A stretch of 57,536 nt of DNA from contig JAHFEW010000014.1 of NCBI GenBank assembly GCA_023248215.1, forward strand, positions 5,706 through 63,241, read 5' to 3'. Below, one piece after another: positions 16,246 through 24,546 of this stretch. The first letter of the stretch is position 1. Each line of letters opens with the position of its first letter. The stretch is from Nitrospira sp. Its GTDB lineage: Bacteria; Nitrospirota; Nitrospiria; Nitrospirales; Nitrospiraceae. Position numbers and translations under genes: made by a program. The notes under the pieces are model-generated. The model was given only the letters and a program-made list of their open reading frames with translations, was not told the origin of the DNA and did not search any database.

Positions 16246-16824
16246 CTACCCCTCGCTGAGAAATTTTTGGATCCACTGTACCGGCATGAGACCGGCCAAC
16301 ACAGCTCGATCCGGCCTTTCCAGAATTGGCACGCCTTGATGTTCCGTGTCGATCCATTGTTTCTCCCAGATGCGCAACAGAGGCTCGACCGCAATGGCAT
16401 CCACCCCGGCGATGAGCGCCGGAGCGAAACCCTGGCGTTCGGCTTCCTGCTGCAGTACGGCCTCATTGGAAAGGTCTTGGCCGTCCACCCAAAACAACCG
16501 GTACAACGATCGTGTCAAAGCCTGTGCTCGTGCGTGATCGAGCTGCAGGGCACGAGCTGCCGCGGCAATCGCGCGCCTGGTATTGGGTTTTCCACGCGGC
16601 ACTGTAATCGACAGCTCAGGCGCCAGCCGGCGGACCGCCTCAACTTCCAGCTTCAATTCGGCAGCCATATACCCCGACCATGTCGGCATCGGCAGTGGGA
16701 GATGGGACGCATGTTGGATGCCGCGCCAGGAGACTCGATCCATCACGCCAAGGGCATGGAGGCGCTCATGCATCGCATAGCAGAAGGGACAATTGAAATC
16801 GCTGTACAACCGGTAGGGGTTCAT
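16246..16824 (-). CDS. DsbA-family thioredoxin-fold oxidoreductase (FrnE/HCCA isomerase type)
   Basis: The 192-residue protein begins YRLYSDFNCPFCYAMHERLH, a thioredoxin-fold strand with C12-P-F-C15. Residues 40-160 are the all-helical insertion typical of DsbA, with a helix starting NTRRAIAAAARALQLD. The cis-proline region is GVPILERP. There is no signal peptide, so it acts in the cytoplasm, like FrnE-type disulfide oxidoreductases and 2-hydroxychromene-2-carboxylate isomerase relatives. The CPFC motif favours a redox role. It lies downstream of a dispersed-element copy and faces no clear partner. The physiological substrate is unknown. Confidence 0.8.
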   Translation of the reverse strand: MNPYRLYSDFNCPFCYAMHERLHALGVMDRVSWRGIQHASHLPLPMPTWSGYMAAELKLEVEAVRRLAPELSITVPRGKPNTRRAIAAAARALQLDHARAQALTRSLYRLFWVDGQDLSNEAVLQQEAERQGFAPALIAGVDAIAVEPLLRIWEKQWIDTEHQGVPILERPDRAVLAGLMPVQWIQKFLSEG

Positions 16825-16910
16825 CTCATTACCAGCAGCCTGCTAAAAACAAGTCGGTGCTTTCGAATACCGATAGAGCGCAGCCTATGCGACGACGAGG
16901 AACTAGCTCG

Positions 16911-17037
16911 CAGGATGGTCAAAAAGGCCGTCCAGCGAGGCCGCAGCGAGGCGAGGGGGCGAGGCGTACCCTTGCGGTACGTGGAGCCTCTGAGCGATGC
17001 GAGAACAAAGCTGACGGCCTTTTTCACCATCCTGCTA
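16911..17037 (+). repeat. Dispersed CAGGATGG element, short copy E (best preserved)
   Basis: Termini are CAGGATGGTCAAAAAGGCC (from 16911) and GGCCTTTTTCACCATCCTG (ending 17034), nearly perfect inverted repeats, extended by CCGTC/GACGG. Between them lie gcgaggccgcagcgaggcg, a gtacccttgcggtac hairpin (16967-16981) and gagcgatgcgagaacaaagc. The last bases CTAG hold the stop codon (17035-17037 on the minus strand) of the cyclase gene. The GC stem followed by TTTTT on both strands fits a bidirectional terminator. This copy lacks the extra internal block of copies B, D and F. Confidence 0.8.
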
Positions 17038-17847
17038 GGGTAGAATGGCGATGATACGCACGGGAGCTCCCGTGCCACCGGCGATCTTCATCGGCAAAGC
17101 CACGATCGTGGCGCCGGAGGGAGGGACTTCTTCGAGTCGCGCCACGTTTTCGAGACCATACAGACCGGCTACGCTGAGAATCCGGTGGACCACAAAATCC
17201 TGAGAGCCCCCATAGTCGATGCTGGGCGTATCAATCCCGACACCATGGATGTGTCGTTCGGCCACCAGAAACTCCGCGACTTCTTTTGAGAACCCAGGAA
17301 AATGGAGCGTCGCAGCAAGATTCGGCGTGGCCGTGCCGAAATACCGCTCGCGATCCTTCCAGTAGGCGCCCCACCCTGTCAGCATCATAACGACCGCGCC
17401 GCTCGGTATTGTGCCATGCTTGGCCTCCCAGCGCTGAATGTCTTCCAACGATAAACGGTAGTCGCGATCGCCGGCCACAGCAGCTCGTACATCAATCACC
17501 ACGGCAGGCCCCATCAGGCGCTCGACGGGGATACCCTCGATCCCCGCTTGTCCCTGCGCAAAATGAACGGGAGCATCCATGTGGGTTCCGGCATGTTCCG
17601 ATAGCGCTACTTGTCCCGTCGCGTACCAGGCTTCGGTCGTCGTCCCTCCCCGCACCGTTGAGTCCCGGTGAAATGGAAGATTGCTCGGCCAGACCTGCGT
17701 GGTCTCGTCAAACGTATAGGTGAGGTCAACGAGACGCTGTGCGGCCTTGGCGTCACACCACAAGCTCGTGGCGATCAGCAGGACGAACAACCCGACGGCC
17801 CGAGAAAGCGTCGCAGACCGATTGCCCTTTTGTTCTCTGTTCTCCAT
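17035..17847 (-). CDS. Secreted cyclase-family metal hydrolase (kynurenine formamidase-like)
   Basis: Members of the cyclase family are metal-dependent amidases or cyclases such as kynurenine formamidase and isatin hydrolase. The metal-binding signature H-x-G-T-H-x-D-x-P-x-H is intact at residues 85-95. I chose ATG 17847, with aaggag 5 bases upstream, which gives 270 residues with a signal peptide (AVGLFVLLIATSLWCDAKA). The enzyme is therefore probably periplasmic, which is less usual for kynurenine formamidase. It is divergent from the RuBisCO-like gene with 124 bases between the starts. Its TAG stop lies within the terminal CTAG of the dispersed element. The substrate cannot be told. Confidence 0.85.
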   Translation of the reverse strand: MENREQKGNRSATLSRAVGLFVLLIATSLWCDAKAAQRLVDLTYTFDETTQVWPSNLPFHRDSTVRGGTTTEAWYATGQVALSEHAGTHMDAPVHFAQGQAGIEGIPVERLMGPAVVIDVRAAVAGDRDYRLSLEDIQRWEAKHGTIPSGAVVMMLTGWGAYWKDRERYFGTATPNLAATLHFPGFSKEVAEFLVAERHIHGVGIDTPSIDYGGSQDFVVHRILSVAGLYGLENVARLEEVPPSGATIVALPMKIAGGTGAPVRIIAILP

Positions 17848-17971
17848 TGTTCTCCTTGTCGCGAAGCACAGGCCCATACCCACAGCGCTGCTGTGCGCCG
17901 AAGGACTACCGGCTTGGGCGGAAATACGGTACCCTCTCCCCCTCACAACTGCAACCTCGGAGGTGCCAGGC

Positions 17972-19138
17972 ATGCCGCAACGGTCAACCCAGGAAAGCGA
18001 CGTTCGGTTTTCTGGGCAGCGCTTTTCAGTGGAGTACCACATTCATGGATCTGCAGCAGAGGCACACGAGCGTGCGGATCTTCTCTGTATCGAACAGACC
18101 GTCGAGGCGGCCGATCACGTCATTCCGTCTGGAGCGATTCGGGACCAGCTGCTGGGCCGAGTGATTGAACTGGAATCCTTGAGCCCTGCGCTCCACCGTG
18201 CCGTGATAAGTTTTCCCACTGAACTCCTCGATGGATCCGTGAGTACCCTTCTTCACATGACATTCGGGATGGCCAGCTTACGAGGACAGGTCCGCGCCAC
18301 GGACCTGTCGCTCCCGGACGATATGGTCGCGCACATGGTCGGCCCTCGCTTCGGATCGCAGGGCCTTCGCGACCTGCTTCACGTGCCGCGGCGCCCGCTG
18401 ATCTGCGCCGTCTTGAAGCCGCTCGGGCTTTCTCCGCGACAGCTGGCCGCCCTGGCCCACCAATTTGCACTCGGTGAAGTCGATCTGATCAAGGACGACC
18501 AGAGCCTTGGCGACCACCCCTTCTGCCGATTCGAGGAGCGGATCGCACGATGCGCGGAAGCCATTGGCGAGGCTTCGCATCGAACAGGAAAAACTTGCCT
18601 GTATGCCCCCCATATTTCCAGTCCCTGGCCTATGCTCATGGAACGAGCCGGCCTGGCACAGAAAGCCGGCGCTGGCGCCCTTCTCGTCTGTCCGGGCCTC
18701 GTGGGCTTTGACGCCATGGCTTCCCTGGCAAGCCTCCCTTCGGTCTCGCTCCCCCTCATCTCGCACCCAGACTTTCTCGGGAGCCATTATGTATCGCCGG
18801 ACAGTGGCCTCGCCCCCTCAGTCATTTTTGGGCTCCTCCCCAGACTTGCCGGCGCCGACATCTCCATCTACCCCACTTTTGGACTGACGTACCCGATCTC
18901 ACAAGCAGACTGCCGGCAAATTGCGGCATCCTGTCGACGATCACTTGGCCTATGTCTACCGATCTTTCCAACCGCCGCAGGGAGAATGACCTCGTCGCGC
19001 ATCCATGAAATGGCAATGTTGTACGGCCAAGACCTGGTTTACGTTCTCGGCAGTGAGGTACGCCGGGAGCCACAGGAAACACACACCGCCTGCCTGGAGT
19101 TTCTCCGCCTGGTGGAGAAAGAGATGCCCAGCCCATAA
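17972..19138 (+). CDS. RuBisCO-like protein (form IV)
   Basis: RuBisCO-like proteins share the RuBisCO large-subunit fold but usually act as enolases or isomerases in sulfur metabolism, or have unknown roles. From ATG 17972 (ggaggtgccaggc upstream) the product has 388 residues. The loop LKPLGLS keeps the Lys149 equivalent of Lys175 but not Lys177. The carbamylation region reads LIKDDQSLGD, with Lys174 and Asp176 kept and Glu204 replaced by Gln177. The barrel continues with ISHPDFLGSH (His of strand 5), LPRLAGADISIYPTFG and a C-terminal FPTAAGRMTS. Loop 6 Lys334 is not recognisable, so CO2 fixation is excluded. It may be metabolically linked to the divergent cyclase. Confidence 0.85.
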   Translation: MPQRSTQESDVRFSGQRFSVEYHIHGSAAEAHERADLLCIEQTVEAADHVIPSGAIRDQLLGRVIELESLSPALHRAVISFPTELLDGSVSTLLHMTFGMASLRGQVRATDLSLPDDMVAHMVGPRFGSQGLRDLLHVPRRPLICAVLKPLGLSPRQLAALAHQFALGEVDLIKDDQSLGDHPFCRFEERIARCAEAIGEASHRTGKTCLYAPHISSPWPMLMERAGLAQKAGAGALLVCPGLVGFDAMASLASLPSVSLPLISHPDFLGSHYVSPDSGLAPSVIFGLLPRLAGADISIYPTFGLTYPISQADCRQIAASCRRSLGLCLPIFPTAAGRMTSSRIHEMAMLYGQDLVYVLGSEVRREPQETHTACLEFLRLVEKEMPSP

Positions 19139-19398
19139 CAAGCACATACTTAATGTTACTATTTATATCTATATTTCAACACACTGTTTTCCCACATTTA
19201 TATAGACATATTTAACATTCGGTACTGTGCGCGTCTTGGATCAGGGTCGAGCTCAAAAAGCGGCCTGGCCACATCTGAAATAAGCCCTCTCGCTTCCACC
19301 CGCTCACCTCCTTCCATCAAGATTCATGCTCTCTCAGCCGATACAGACCATGATTTATCATACTTAGGAAGGCCAGCGGTTCGAGCACACGAGAGAGA

Positions 19399-20751
19399 GT
19401 GACGTCTTTGCCTCGCAAGTCAGATGGACAACCTAAGATCCGCACACCGGAGACCATCACCGTCAGTCCGGAGTCTCTCCGAGTGGGCATGTATGTCGAC
19501 CTGAATTGTTCATGGTTCAAGCACCCGTTCCCGCGACGATCGTTCAGGATTGCCTCGCAGGGTCAGATCAGAACCATCTGCGGACTTGGGCTGGCCACGG
19601 TACTGGTGTATCCACGGGAATCAGACCCGGACACAACGACGGACACTCCCTCCACCTCACCCCCTTCGATATCGGAAACGACCACGAAAACGGGACCTGA
19701 CACCACCTTGGTCGACCAGGCATCGCCGTCGCGCAACGGATCCCTCCCGACCCCCAGCGACTACCATCAGGCGGGAGAACTGGCATCCGAGGCCTACCGA
19801 CAGGTAATCCAACGCAGTTCGGAGATGATGAGAGAACTCGCCACTGGATCCCCGGAAGGATTGCGTAACGCGAAAGTCATGATCAATGGGCTCAGCACGC
19901 TGCTGACCAATACCGAAGCTGCCGGCATGGTAGCCAGCGCATTCAATCCCGAAGACCTCGACAGCTTAAATATCCTGCATGCCCTCAATGTGGCGACCCT
20001 CTCCATGATGGTCGCGCAACATTTCGATATCGAGCAGGATTCGATACAGCTGATCGGCATGGCGGGACTCTTGCTTGATATCGGAGAGCAGCGTATCCCG
20101 AACCGTATCCTCAGAAATCGATCCAACCTCTCCCATCGGGAAACCAGGGAATACCATCTGCACCCCTATCACGCCATTGACATGCTCAGGCGATATCCGG
20201 GCTTCCCGGAGGAAGTCTTGGATATCATCCGCAGTCACCATGAGCGGCTGGATGGATCCGGCTATCCGGAGAAACTCAAGGGCGAGCAGATTCCCCTTCC
20301 CGTCAGAATCATTAGTGCCGTCGATCAGTACGACTCGCTCATCAACCACCCGAATCCGAAGCAGGCTGTCTCTCCGGCGGAAGCCTTGTCCAGAATGTAT
20401 AAGCATCAACAGCACCTGTTTGCACCCGATGTTGTCGTGGCAATGATTCAAACTTTCGGCGTCTATCCCCCGGGGACCGTGGTCACGCTTTCCGATGGCT
20501 CTCTCGGGCTCGTGCTCAATATCAATTTTGAAATCCGTCTCAAGCCGCTTGTTCTGATCTACGATCCAGCCGCCTCGAAAGACTCTCCCCCCACCATTGA
20601 CCTCTCCCTGCAATCCGAGCCCACCATCGTCCGCGCCATGTCTCGCGCCGAATTGCCCTGTGCAGTGGCCGAATATTTTCATCTCAAACGGTGGACAGGC
20701 TACTTCATTCAATCCTCCATGCGTACCGCTCGTGAAGAAACGGCCACGTGA
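19399..20751 (+). CDS. HD-GYP-like protein with a degenerate catalytic HD motif
   Basis: An N-terminal DUF3391-like segment (residues 20-75, VSPESLRVGMYVDLN) precedes a threonine/proline-rich linker and an HD-GYP domain (about 180-345). Working HD-GYP proteins hydrolyse cyclic di-GMP. Here the metal-binding L-L-H-D-I-G-K reads LLLDIGE at 224-230, so the HD histidine and the lysine are lost, whereas HHERLDGSGYP (280-290) is intact. Catalysis is probably lost or altered, leaving a possible c-di-GMP sensor or protein-binding role. The start GTG at 19399 has only a weak GAGAGA upstream. The 19139-19398 gap is AT-rich and promoter-like without a clear gene. Confidence 0.82.
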   Translation: MTSLPRKSDGQPKIRTPETITVSPESLRVGMYVDLNCSWFKHPFPRRSFRIASQGQIRTICGLGLATVLVYPRESDPDTTTDTPSTSPPSISETTTKTGPDTTLVDQASPSRNGSLPTPSDYHQAGELASEAYRQVIQRSSEMMRELATGSPEGLRNAKVMINGLSTLLTNTEAAGMVASAFNPEDLDSLNILHALNVATLSMMVAQHFDIEQDSIQLIGMAGLLLDIGEQRIPNRILRNRSNLSHRETREYHLHPYHAIDMLRRYPGFPEEVLDIIRSHHERLDGSGYPEKLKGEQIPLPVRIISAVDQYDSLINHPNPKQAVSPAEALSRMYKHQQHLFAPDVVVAMIQTFGVYPPGTVVTLSDGSLGLVLNINFEIRLKPLVLIYDPAASKDSPPTIDLSLQSEPTIVRAMSRAELPCAVAEYFHLKRWTGYFIQSSMRTAREETAT

Positions 20752-20802
20752 GCTCGACCGGACAGCTGGCAGCCATGCCGTGCGTTATGGTATTTCCCTC
20801 AC

Positions 20803-22995
20803 ATGGCCTTGCCGCGCGTGCTGCTGCTCATTCCTCCGTTGACACAACTGAATACGCCCTATCCCTCGACCGCCCATTTGACAGGATTCCTACGCTCCCG
20901 TGGCTATGAGGCCGCGCAGGCAGACCTCGGCCTTGAAATGATCCTGCGCCTCTTCTCCCGATCCGGGCTGGCGCAGGCGTTTCAACGCATCAAAAGCGCG
21001 GGCCGGTCATGGCGTGGAGAGGTCCAACAAATCCTGGCGCTTGAAGACGCCTATCTCGCAACGATCGAACCGGTGATCGCGTTTCTCCAAGGCCAGGATC
21101 CCATGCTCGCGCCGCACCTTGCCCGGCCTGGATTCCTTCCGGAAGGTCCCCGCTTTGCCGCCCAGAACCACCAGGGGAATGGCCGGGCCACGTCATCGCC
21201 GTCAGACCAGGCCCGTCATCGTGCCACCCTGTACATTGAGGATCTTACGGACCTGCTTCACGAGACCGTCGCGCCCCACTTATTTTTGAACCGCTATGCC
21301 GAACAGATCACGCAGGCCACCTCCTCGTTCGACCACATCGAGCAGGCGCTCGCTCAACCATTGAGCCTCACCGACGACCTGTTGCTGGAAACGCTCTGGC
21401 CGCATATCGACCGCTCCAGCCCCGACGTCGTCGGCCTGACTGTCCCTTTTCCTGGCAATCTCTTCGGCGCATTGCGGATTGCTCAAGCGCTCAAGACCCA
21501 ACGGCCAGATATCGCCTTGGTCCTCGGTGGCGGCTATGTGAATACCGAACTGAGACGGCTGGAAGACCCTCGCCTGTTCCAGTACGTCGACTATGTCGCG
21601 CTCGACGACGGCGAGCGCCCCCTCCTCTGTCTCCTCGATCACCTGGCCGGCGGGCGCCCGAATACCTTACTTCGCCGGACGTTTCTCCTCACGAACGGCA
21701 AGGTCGCATTTCGGGACGGCAGCACCGAACCCGACTTGTCGATGCAGGAGCTCGGTACGCCGACCTATGCGGGCCTGCGGTTGACCCACTACCTCTCTAT
21801 TCTCGATAGTCTGAACCCCATGCACCGGCTCTGGTCGGAAGGCCACTGGAACAAGCTGACCGTCGCGCACGGCTGCTACTGGAAACAGTGCACCTTCTGC
21901 GATGTGGGACTGAACTATATCGCGCGCTATGAACCGACTCCGACCGACCTGCTGGTGGAACGGATCGAAGCCCTCATTCAGGAAACAGGACAACGGGGCT
22001 TTCACTTCGTCGACGAAGCCGCCCCCCCGGCTGCGCTGAAAGCCCTTGCCCTTCGACTGCTGGAGAAGCGGCTGACCATCTCCTGGTGGGGCAACATTCG
22101 GTTCGAGGAAGCCTTTTCACCTGACCTGGCCCGGCTGCTGGCGGCATCCGGCTGCATTGCCCTCACTGCCGGACTCGAAGCGGCATCCGACCGTCAGCTC
22201 GAACGGATGAAGAAGGGCATTACCGTGGACCAGACGGCAAGGGTTGCGGCCGCCTTTCGCCAGGCCGGCATTCTGGTGCATGCCTATCTGATGTATGGTT
22301 GTCCCGGCGAGACGATTGCCGACACGGTGGATTCGCTGGAGCGCGTCCGGCAACTCTTTGTGAACGAACTGCTGCAGTCCGCTTTTTGGCACAAGTTCAC
22401 GGCCACGGCCCACAGTCCCATCGGGCTCAACCCCGCCGCGGAAGGAATCACCATTCTCGGACCGGCATTCGGAGGCTTTGCCGAAAACGATCTCCGGCAT
22501 GCCGATCCCACAGCTACCTGCCCGGCTTGGCTCGGCGAAGGGTTACGTGCGGCGCTGCTCAACTATATCGAACAAGCCGGGCTCGACCTGCCGGTACAAC
22601 GATGGTTCTCACATGCGGTCAAACCGCCCCGGGTAGCACGGACCTGGGTGAAAACGGTGCTGGCCGTTCCCTCAGCTACAACTCTCAGCGCCGAACGACG
22701 CTGCGTCTGGATCGGCAGTACTCCTCTGGTGACCCCGCTAGGAGCGACGCGAAGCCGAGTCATTCTGCCGACTCGTGTGGAGGATTTCTCCCTCACCCTC
22801 TCACCGCGTCACGCCACCTGGTTGATCTCGCTTCTTCATCAGTCAACTCCGGGACCTCACCGGACCACCCACGAATACCCACGCCTCGCCGAAGCACGGG
22901 AACACTTTCCCGTCGCCGGCACACGAGGCTTCGATCGATTCAGTAACACCCGCGCCTGGCACACAATCCGTCACGCGGGGCTTTTGCTGGTCTGA
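20803..22995 (+). CDS. B12-binding radical SAM protein
   Basis: The 730-residue protein has an N-terminal cobalamin-binding-type Rossmann region (LLLIPPLTQLNTPYPSTAHL, later VVGLTVPFPGNL and IALVLGGGYVNTEL) and a central radical SAM barrel. The iron-sulfur cysteines are C358, C363 and C366 in GCYWKQCTFC, a C-x4-C-x2-C spacing seen in a subset of B12-dependent radical SAM enzymes rather than the usual C-x3-C-x2-C. Typical of the barrel are FVDEAAPPAAL and AGLEAASDRQLERMKKG. Such enzymes methylate or rearrange unactivated carbons; the substrate here is unknown. It starts 51 bases after the HD-GYP-like gene, on the same strand. Confidence 0.85.
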   Translation: MALPRVLLLIPPLTQLNTPYPSTAHLTGFLRSRGYEAAQADLGLEMILRLFSRSGLAQAFQRIKSAGRSWRGEVQQILALEDAYLATIEPVIAFLQGQDPMLAPHLARPGFLPEGPRFAAQNHQGNGRATSSPSDQARHRATLYIEDLTDLLHETVAPHLFLNRYAEQITQATSSFDHIEQALAQPLSLTDDLLLETLWPHIDRSSPDVVGLTVPFPGNLFGALRIAQALKTQRPDIALVLGGGYVNTELRRLEDPRLFQYVDYVALDDGERPLLCLLDHLAGGRPNTLLRRTFLLTNGKVAFRDGSTEPDLSMQELGTPTYAGLRLTHYLSILDSLNPMHRLWSEGHWNKLTVAHGCYWKQCTFCDVGLNYIARYEPTPTDLLVERIEALIQETGQRGFHFVDEAAPPAALKALALRLLEKRLTISWWGNIRFEEAFSPDLARLLAASGCIALTAGLEAASDRQLERMKKGITVDQTARVAAAFRQAGILVHAYLMYGCPGETIADTVDSLERVRQLFVNELLQSAFWHKFTATAHSPIGLNPAAEGITILGPAFGGFAENDLRHADPTATCPAWLGEGLRAALLNYIEQAGLDLPVQRWFSHAVKPPRVARTWVKTVLAVPSATTLSAERRCVWIGSTPLVTPLGATRSRVILPTRVEDFSLTLSPRHATWLISLLHQSTPGPHRTTHEYPRLAEAREHFPVAGTRGFDRFSNTRAWHTIRHAGLLLV

Positions 22996-23278
22996 CCCGT
23001 CCGTCTTCTCTCGCTTCCTCAACGGTTGACGTACCGTACAGAGTTCCAGGAACGGCGCAGATCTGTGTCGCCATGCGATACCTGCCTATTTCTGCGTTAC
23101 TCATTATGCTCACTTGTAGTACTTATTAGTATTCTTATGTAATAGGTATAAGAATGGGCCAGAACGCGTTGACATGTCGACATGATTCTTATAGATCGAA
23201 AATTCCCGGTTCAAATACTTCAGTCAGGAAGGAGTCGCGATGATGAGACATTTTCTCAGTCTGTCACTCTGTTTACGA

Positions 23279-23829
23279 AAAATCGCATTTGAATGCCCCG
23301 CCCGGAAGGGCGGGGATGAAAAATGCGTGCTGCCGGAGGCAGCAGCGATCCGGTAGAGTAGTGGCATGGCCATCAGACGAGCCAGCCACTGTGTGTACGA
23401 CACCTGCTATCATCTGGTGTGGGCGCCCAAGTATCGGAAATGGGTGTTGCAAGGGGCGATTCGGCAGCGGGTCAGGGAACTGTTTTGCGAGATTGCGGGG
23501 CATCACGGATTTGAGATTGAGGCATTGGAGGTGGACAAGGATCATGTCCATCTGTTTCTCAGTTTTCCGCCGAAGTACTCGATCGGCGCGGTGGTGGGGC
23601 TGCTGAAGGCGGTCAGCGCCAAGGAGATTCGGGAGGAGTTTCCGGAGGTCCGGAAGCAGCTGTGGGGCGGAGAGTGTTGGGAAGATGGGTATGTTGTTCG
23701 GACGGTGGGTGACAAAGTGACAGCCGATGTGATCAAGAAGTACATTCGGTTTCATGAGGCGAAGAAGAGAGGGGCTGAACAATTGGACCTCTTCTAGAAA
23801 GCCCCGCCCGGAAGGGCGGGGTTCTTTAC
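23279..23829 (+). mobile_element. IS200/IS605-family element with hairpin ends
   Basis: The same hairpin CCCCGCCCGGAAGGGCGGGG stands at both ends (23296-23315 and 23802-23821) in direct orientation around a single Y1 transposase gene. The left stem is extended by cgcattt/aaatgcg (23284-23290 and 23320-23326), the right one by gaaa/ttct. Borders are approximate. As expected for this family there are no terminal inverted repeats or target duplications. There is no tnpB gene, so it is an IS200-like minimal element. It lies inside an exported-protein gene. Confidence 0.85.
23366..23797 (+). CDS. tnpA: IS200/IS605-family HUH transposase TnpA
   Basis: TnpA cuts and joins single-stranded DNA at hairpin ends through a tyrosine-DNA link. 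The 143-residue protein has the HUH metal site at H60-V-H62 in KDHVHLFLSFPP and the catalytic Tyr126 in VTADVIKKYIRFH, both intact, and WAPKYRKWVL at the N-terminus as in IS200-type enzymes. The length is typical. It is the only gene of the element. Both end hairpins are preserved, so the element may still be active. Confidence 0.93.
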   Translation: MAIRRASHCVYDTCYHLVWAPKYRKWVLQGAIRQRVRELFCEIAGHHGFEIEALEVDKDHVHLFLSFPPKYSIGAVVGLLKAVSAKEIREEFPEVRKQLWGGECWEDGYVVRTVGDKVTADVIKKYIRFHEAKKRGAEQLDLF

Positions 23830-23852
23830 TGATCATGGGTGCGGGATCAGTT

Positions 23853-23884
23853 CTTACGGCCTGGGAGGTCACCCAGGCCGTAAG
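23853..23884. other. Perfect 13-bp palindrome next to the IS element
   Basis: cttacggcctggg (23853-23865) and cccaggccgtaag (23872-23884) pair perfectly around the 6-base loop aggtca. It lies 24 bases beyond the IS end, within the interrupted gene. It has no T-run. It could be a leftover of another element, part of the true IS border, or a structure recognised during single-strand insertion. Confidence 0.5.
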
Positions 23885-24546
23885 CCGCACTCGTGACCTC
23901 CCAATTCAGCGGGAACGTCAGCGGAGTGCAGGGCACGCTCTTTACTCCCGGTGGACTCGGCGCGGATGGATTCAATTCCGGGCTGAAACTCTCGGGCACC
24001 TACACGGTCGATACGGCGACGGCCGGATTGCTGCCGTCCGGGTTGCCAATCCAGCTGTACAACGGATCGGTCGCCAATTCGAACCTCTCCATCGGGAATT
24101 ATGCAGCGATGCTGCAGGTGGGGGAACGAACCTGACGACCTTGAGCAGCGGCAATCCAGCGCTCTACTCCGTCAACCTAGGAGTGGCGGGAAATTTGGTG
24201 AAGGGCTTAGCGCCTTCGTTGTTCTCCATGAATCTTGCCGATGAGACAGGGATGGCGTTCAGCAGCGTGGCCTTACCGGGCAACCAGGCGCCGAGTCTCA
24301 ACTCGTTCAATGTGAACCGTTGGACGCTCGCCTTTACCAACGGAGAAACCTTGGTCGGCTCCCTCGACACCCTGAAGTCGGTGCCGTTGCCTGCCACGAT
24401 CCTTCTATTCGGAGTCGGACTCATCGTTCTCGTGGGCCTGGGCGCGCGCGGTTCAGTAACAATTCCACCGTCCACGGATAACATCCTCGCTCGCCGCCCC
24501 TCTTCTCGTGCACAATGTTGATCCCCTCATTTGCATCAAAACGAAA

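Larger units (their letters stand above)
23240..24521 (+). pseudogene. VPLPA-CTERM-type exported protein gene, split by an IS element and frameshifted
   Basis: A start with a good ribosome-binding site (aaggagtcgcg) gives MMRHFLSLSLCL, the beginning of a signal peptide, and then runs into the IS element. After the element the protein resumes as TSQFSGNVSGVQGTLFTPGG and SGLKLSGTYTV. A one-base indel in a GGGGG run near 24120-24125 shifts it to the frame TNLTTLSSGN, NSFNVNRWTLAFTNGE and finally SVPLPATILLFGVGLIVL with GLGARG. This tail is a VPLPA/PEP-CTERM sorting signal, recognised by exosortase systems at the inner membrane. The gene is therefore doubly broken. Upstream, 22996-23239 has an attcttat/ataagaat inverted repeat and a TTGACA at 23169. 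Confidence 0.75.
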
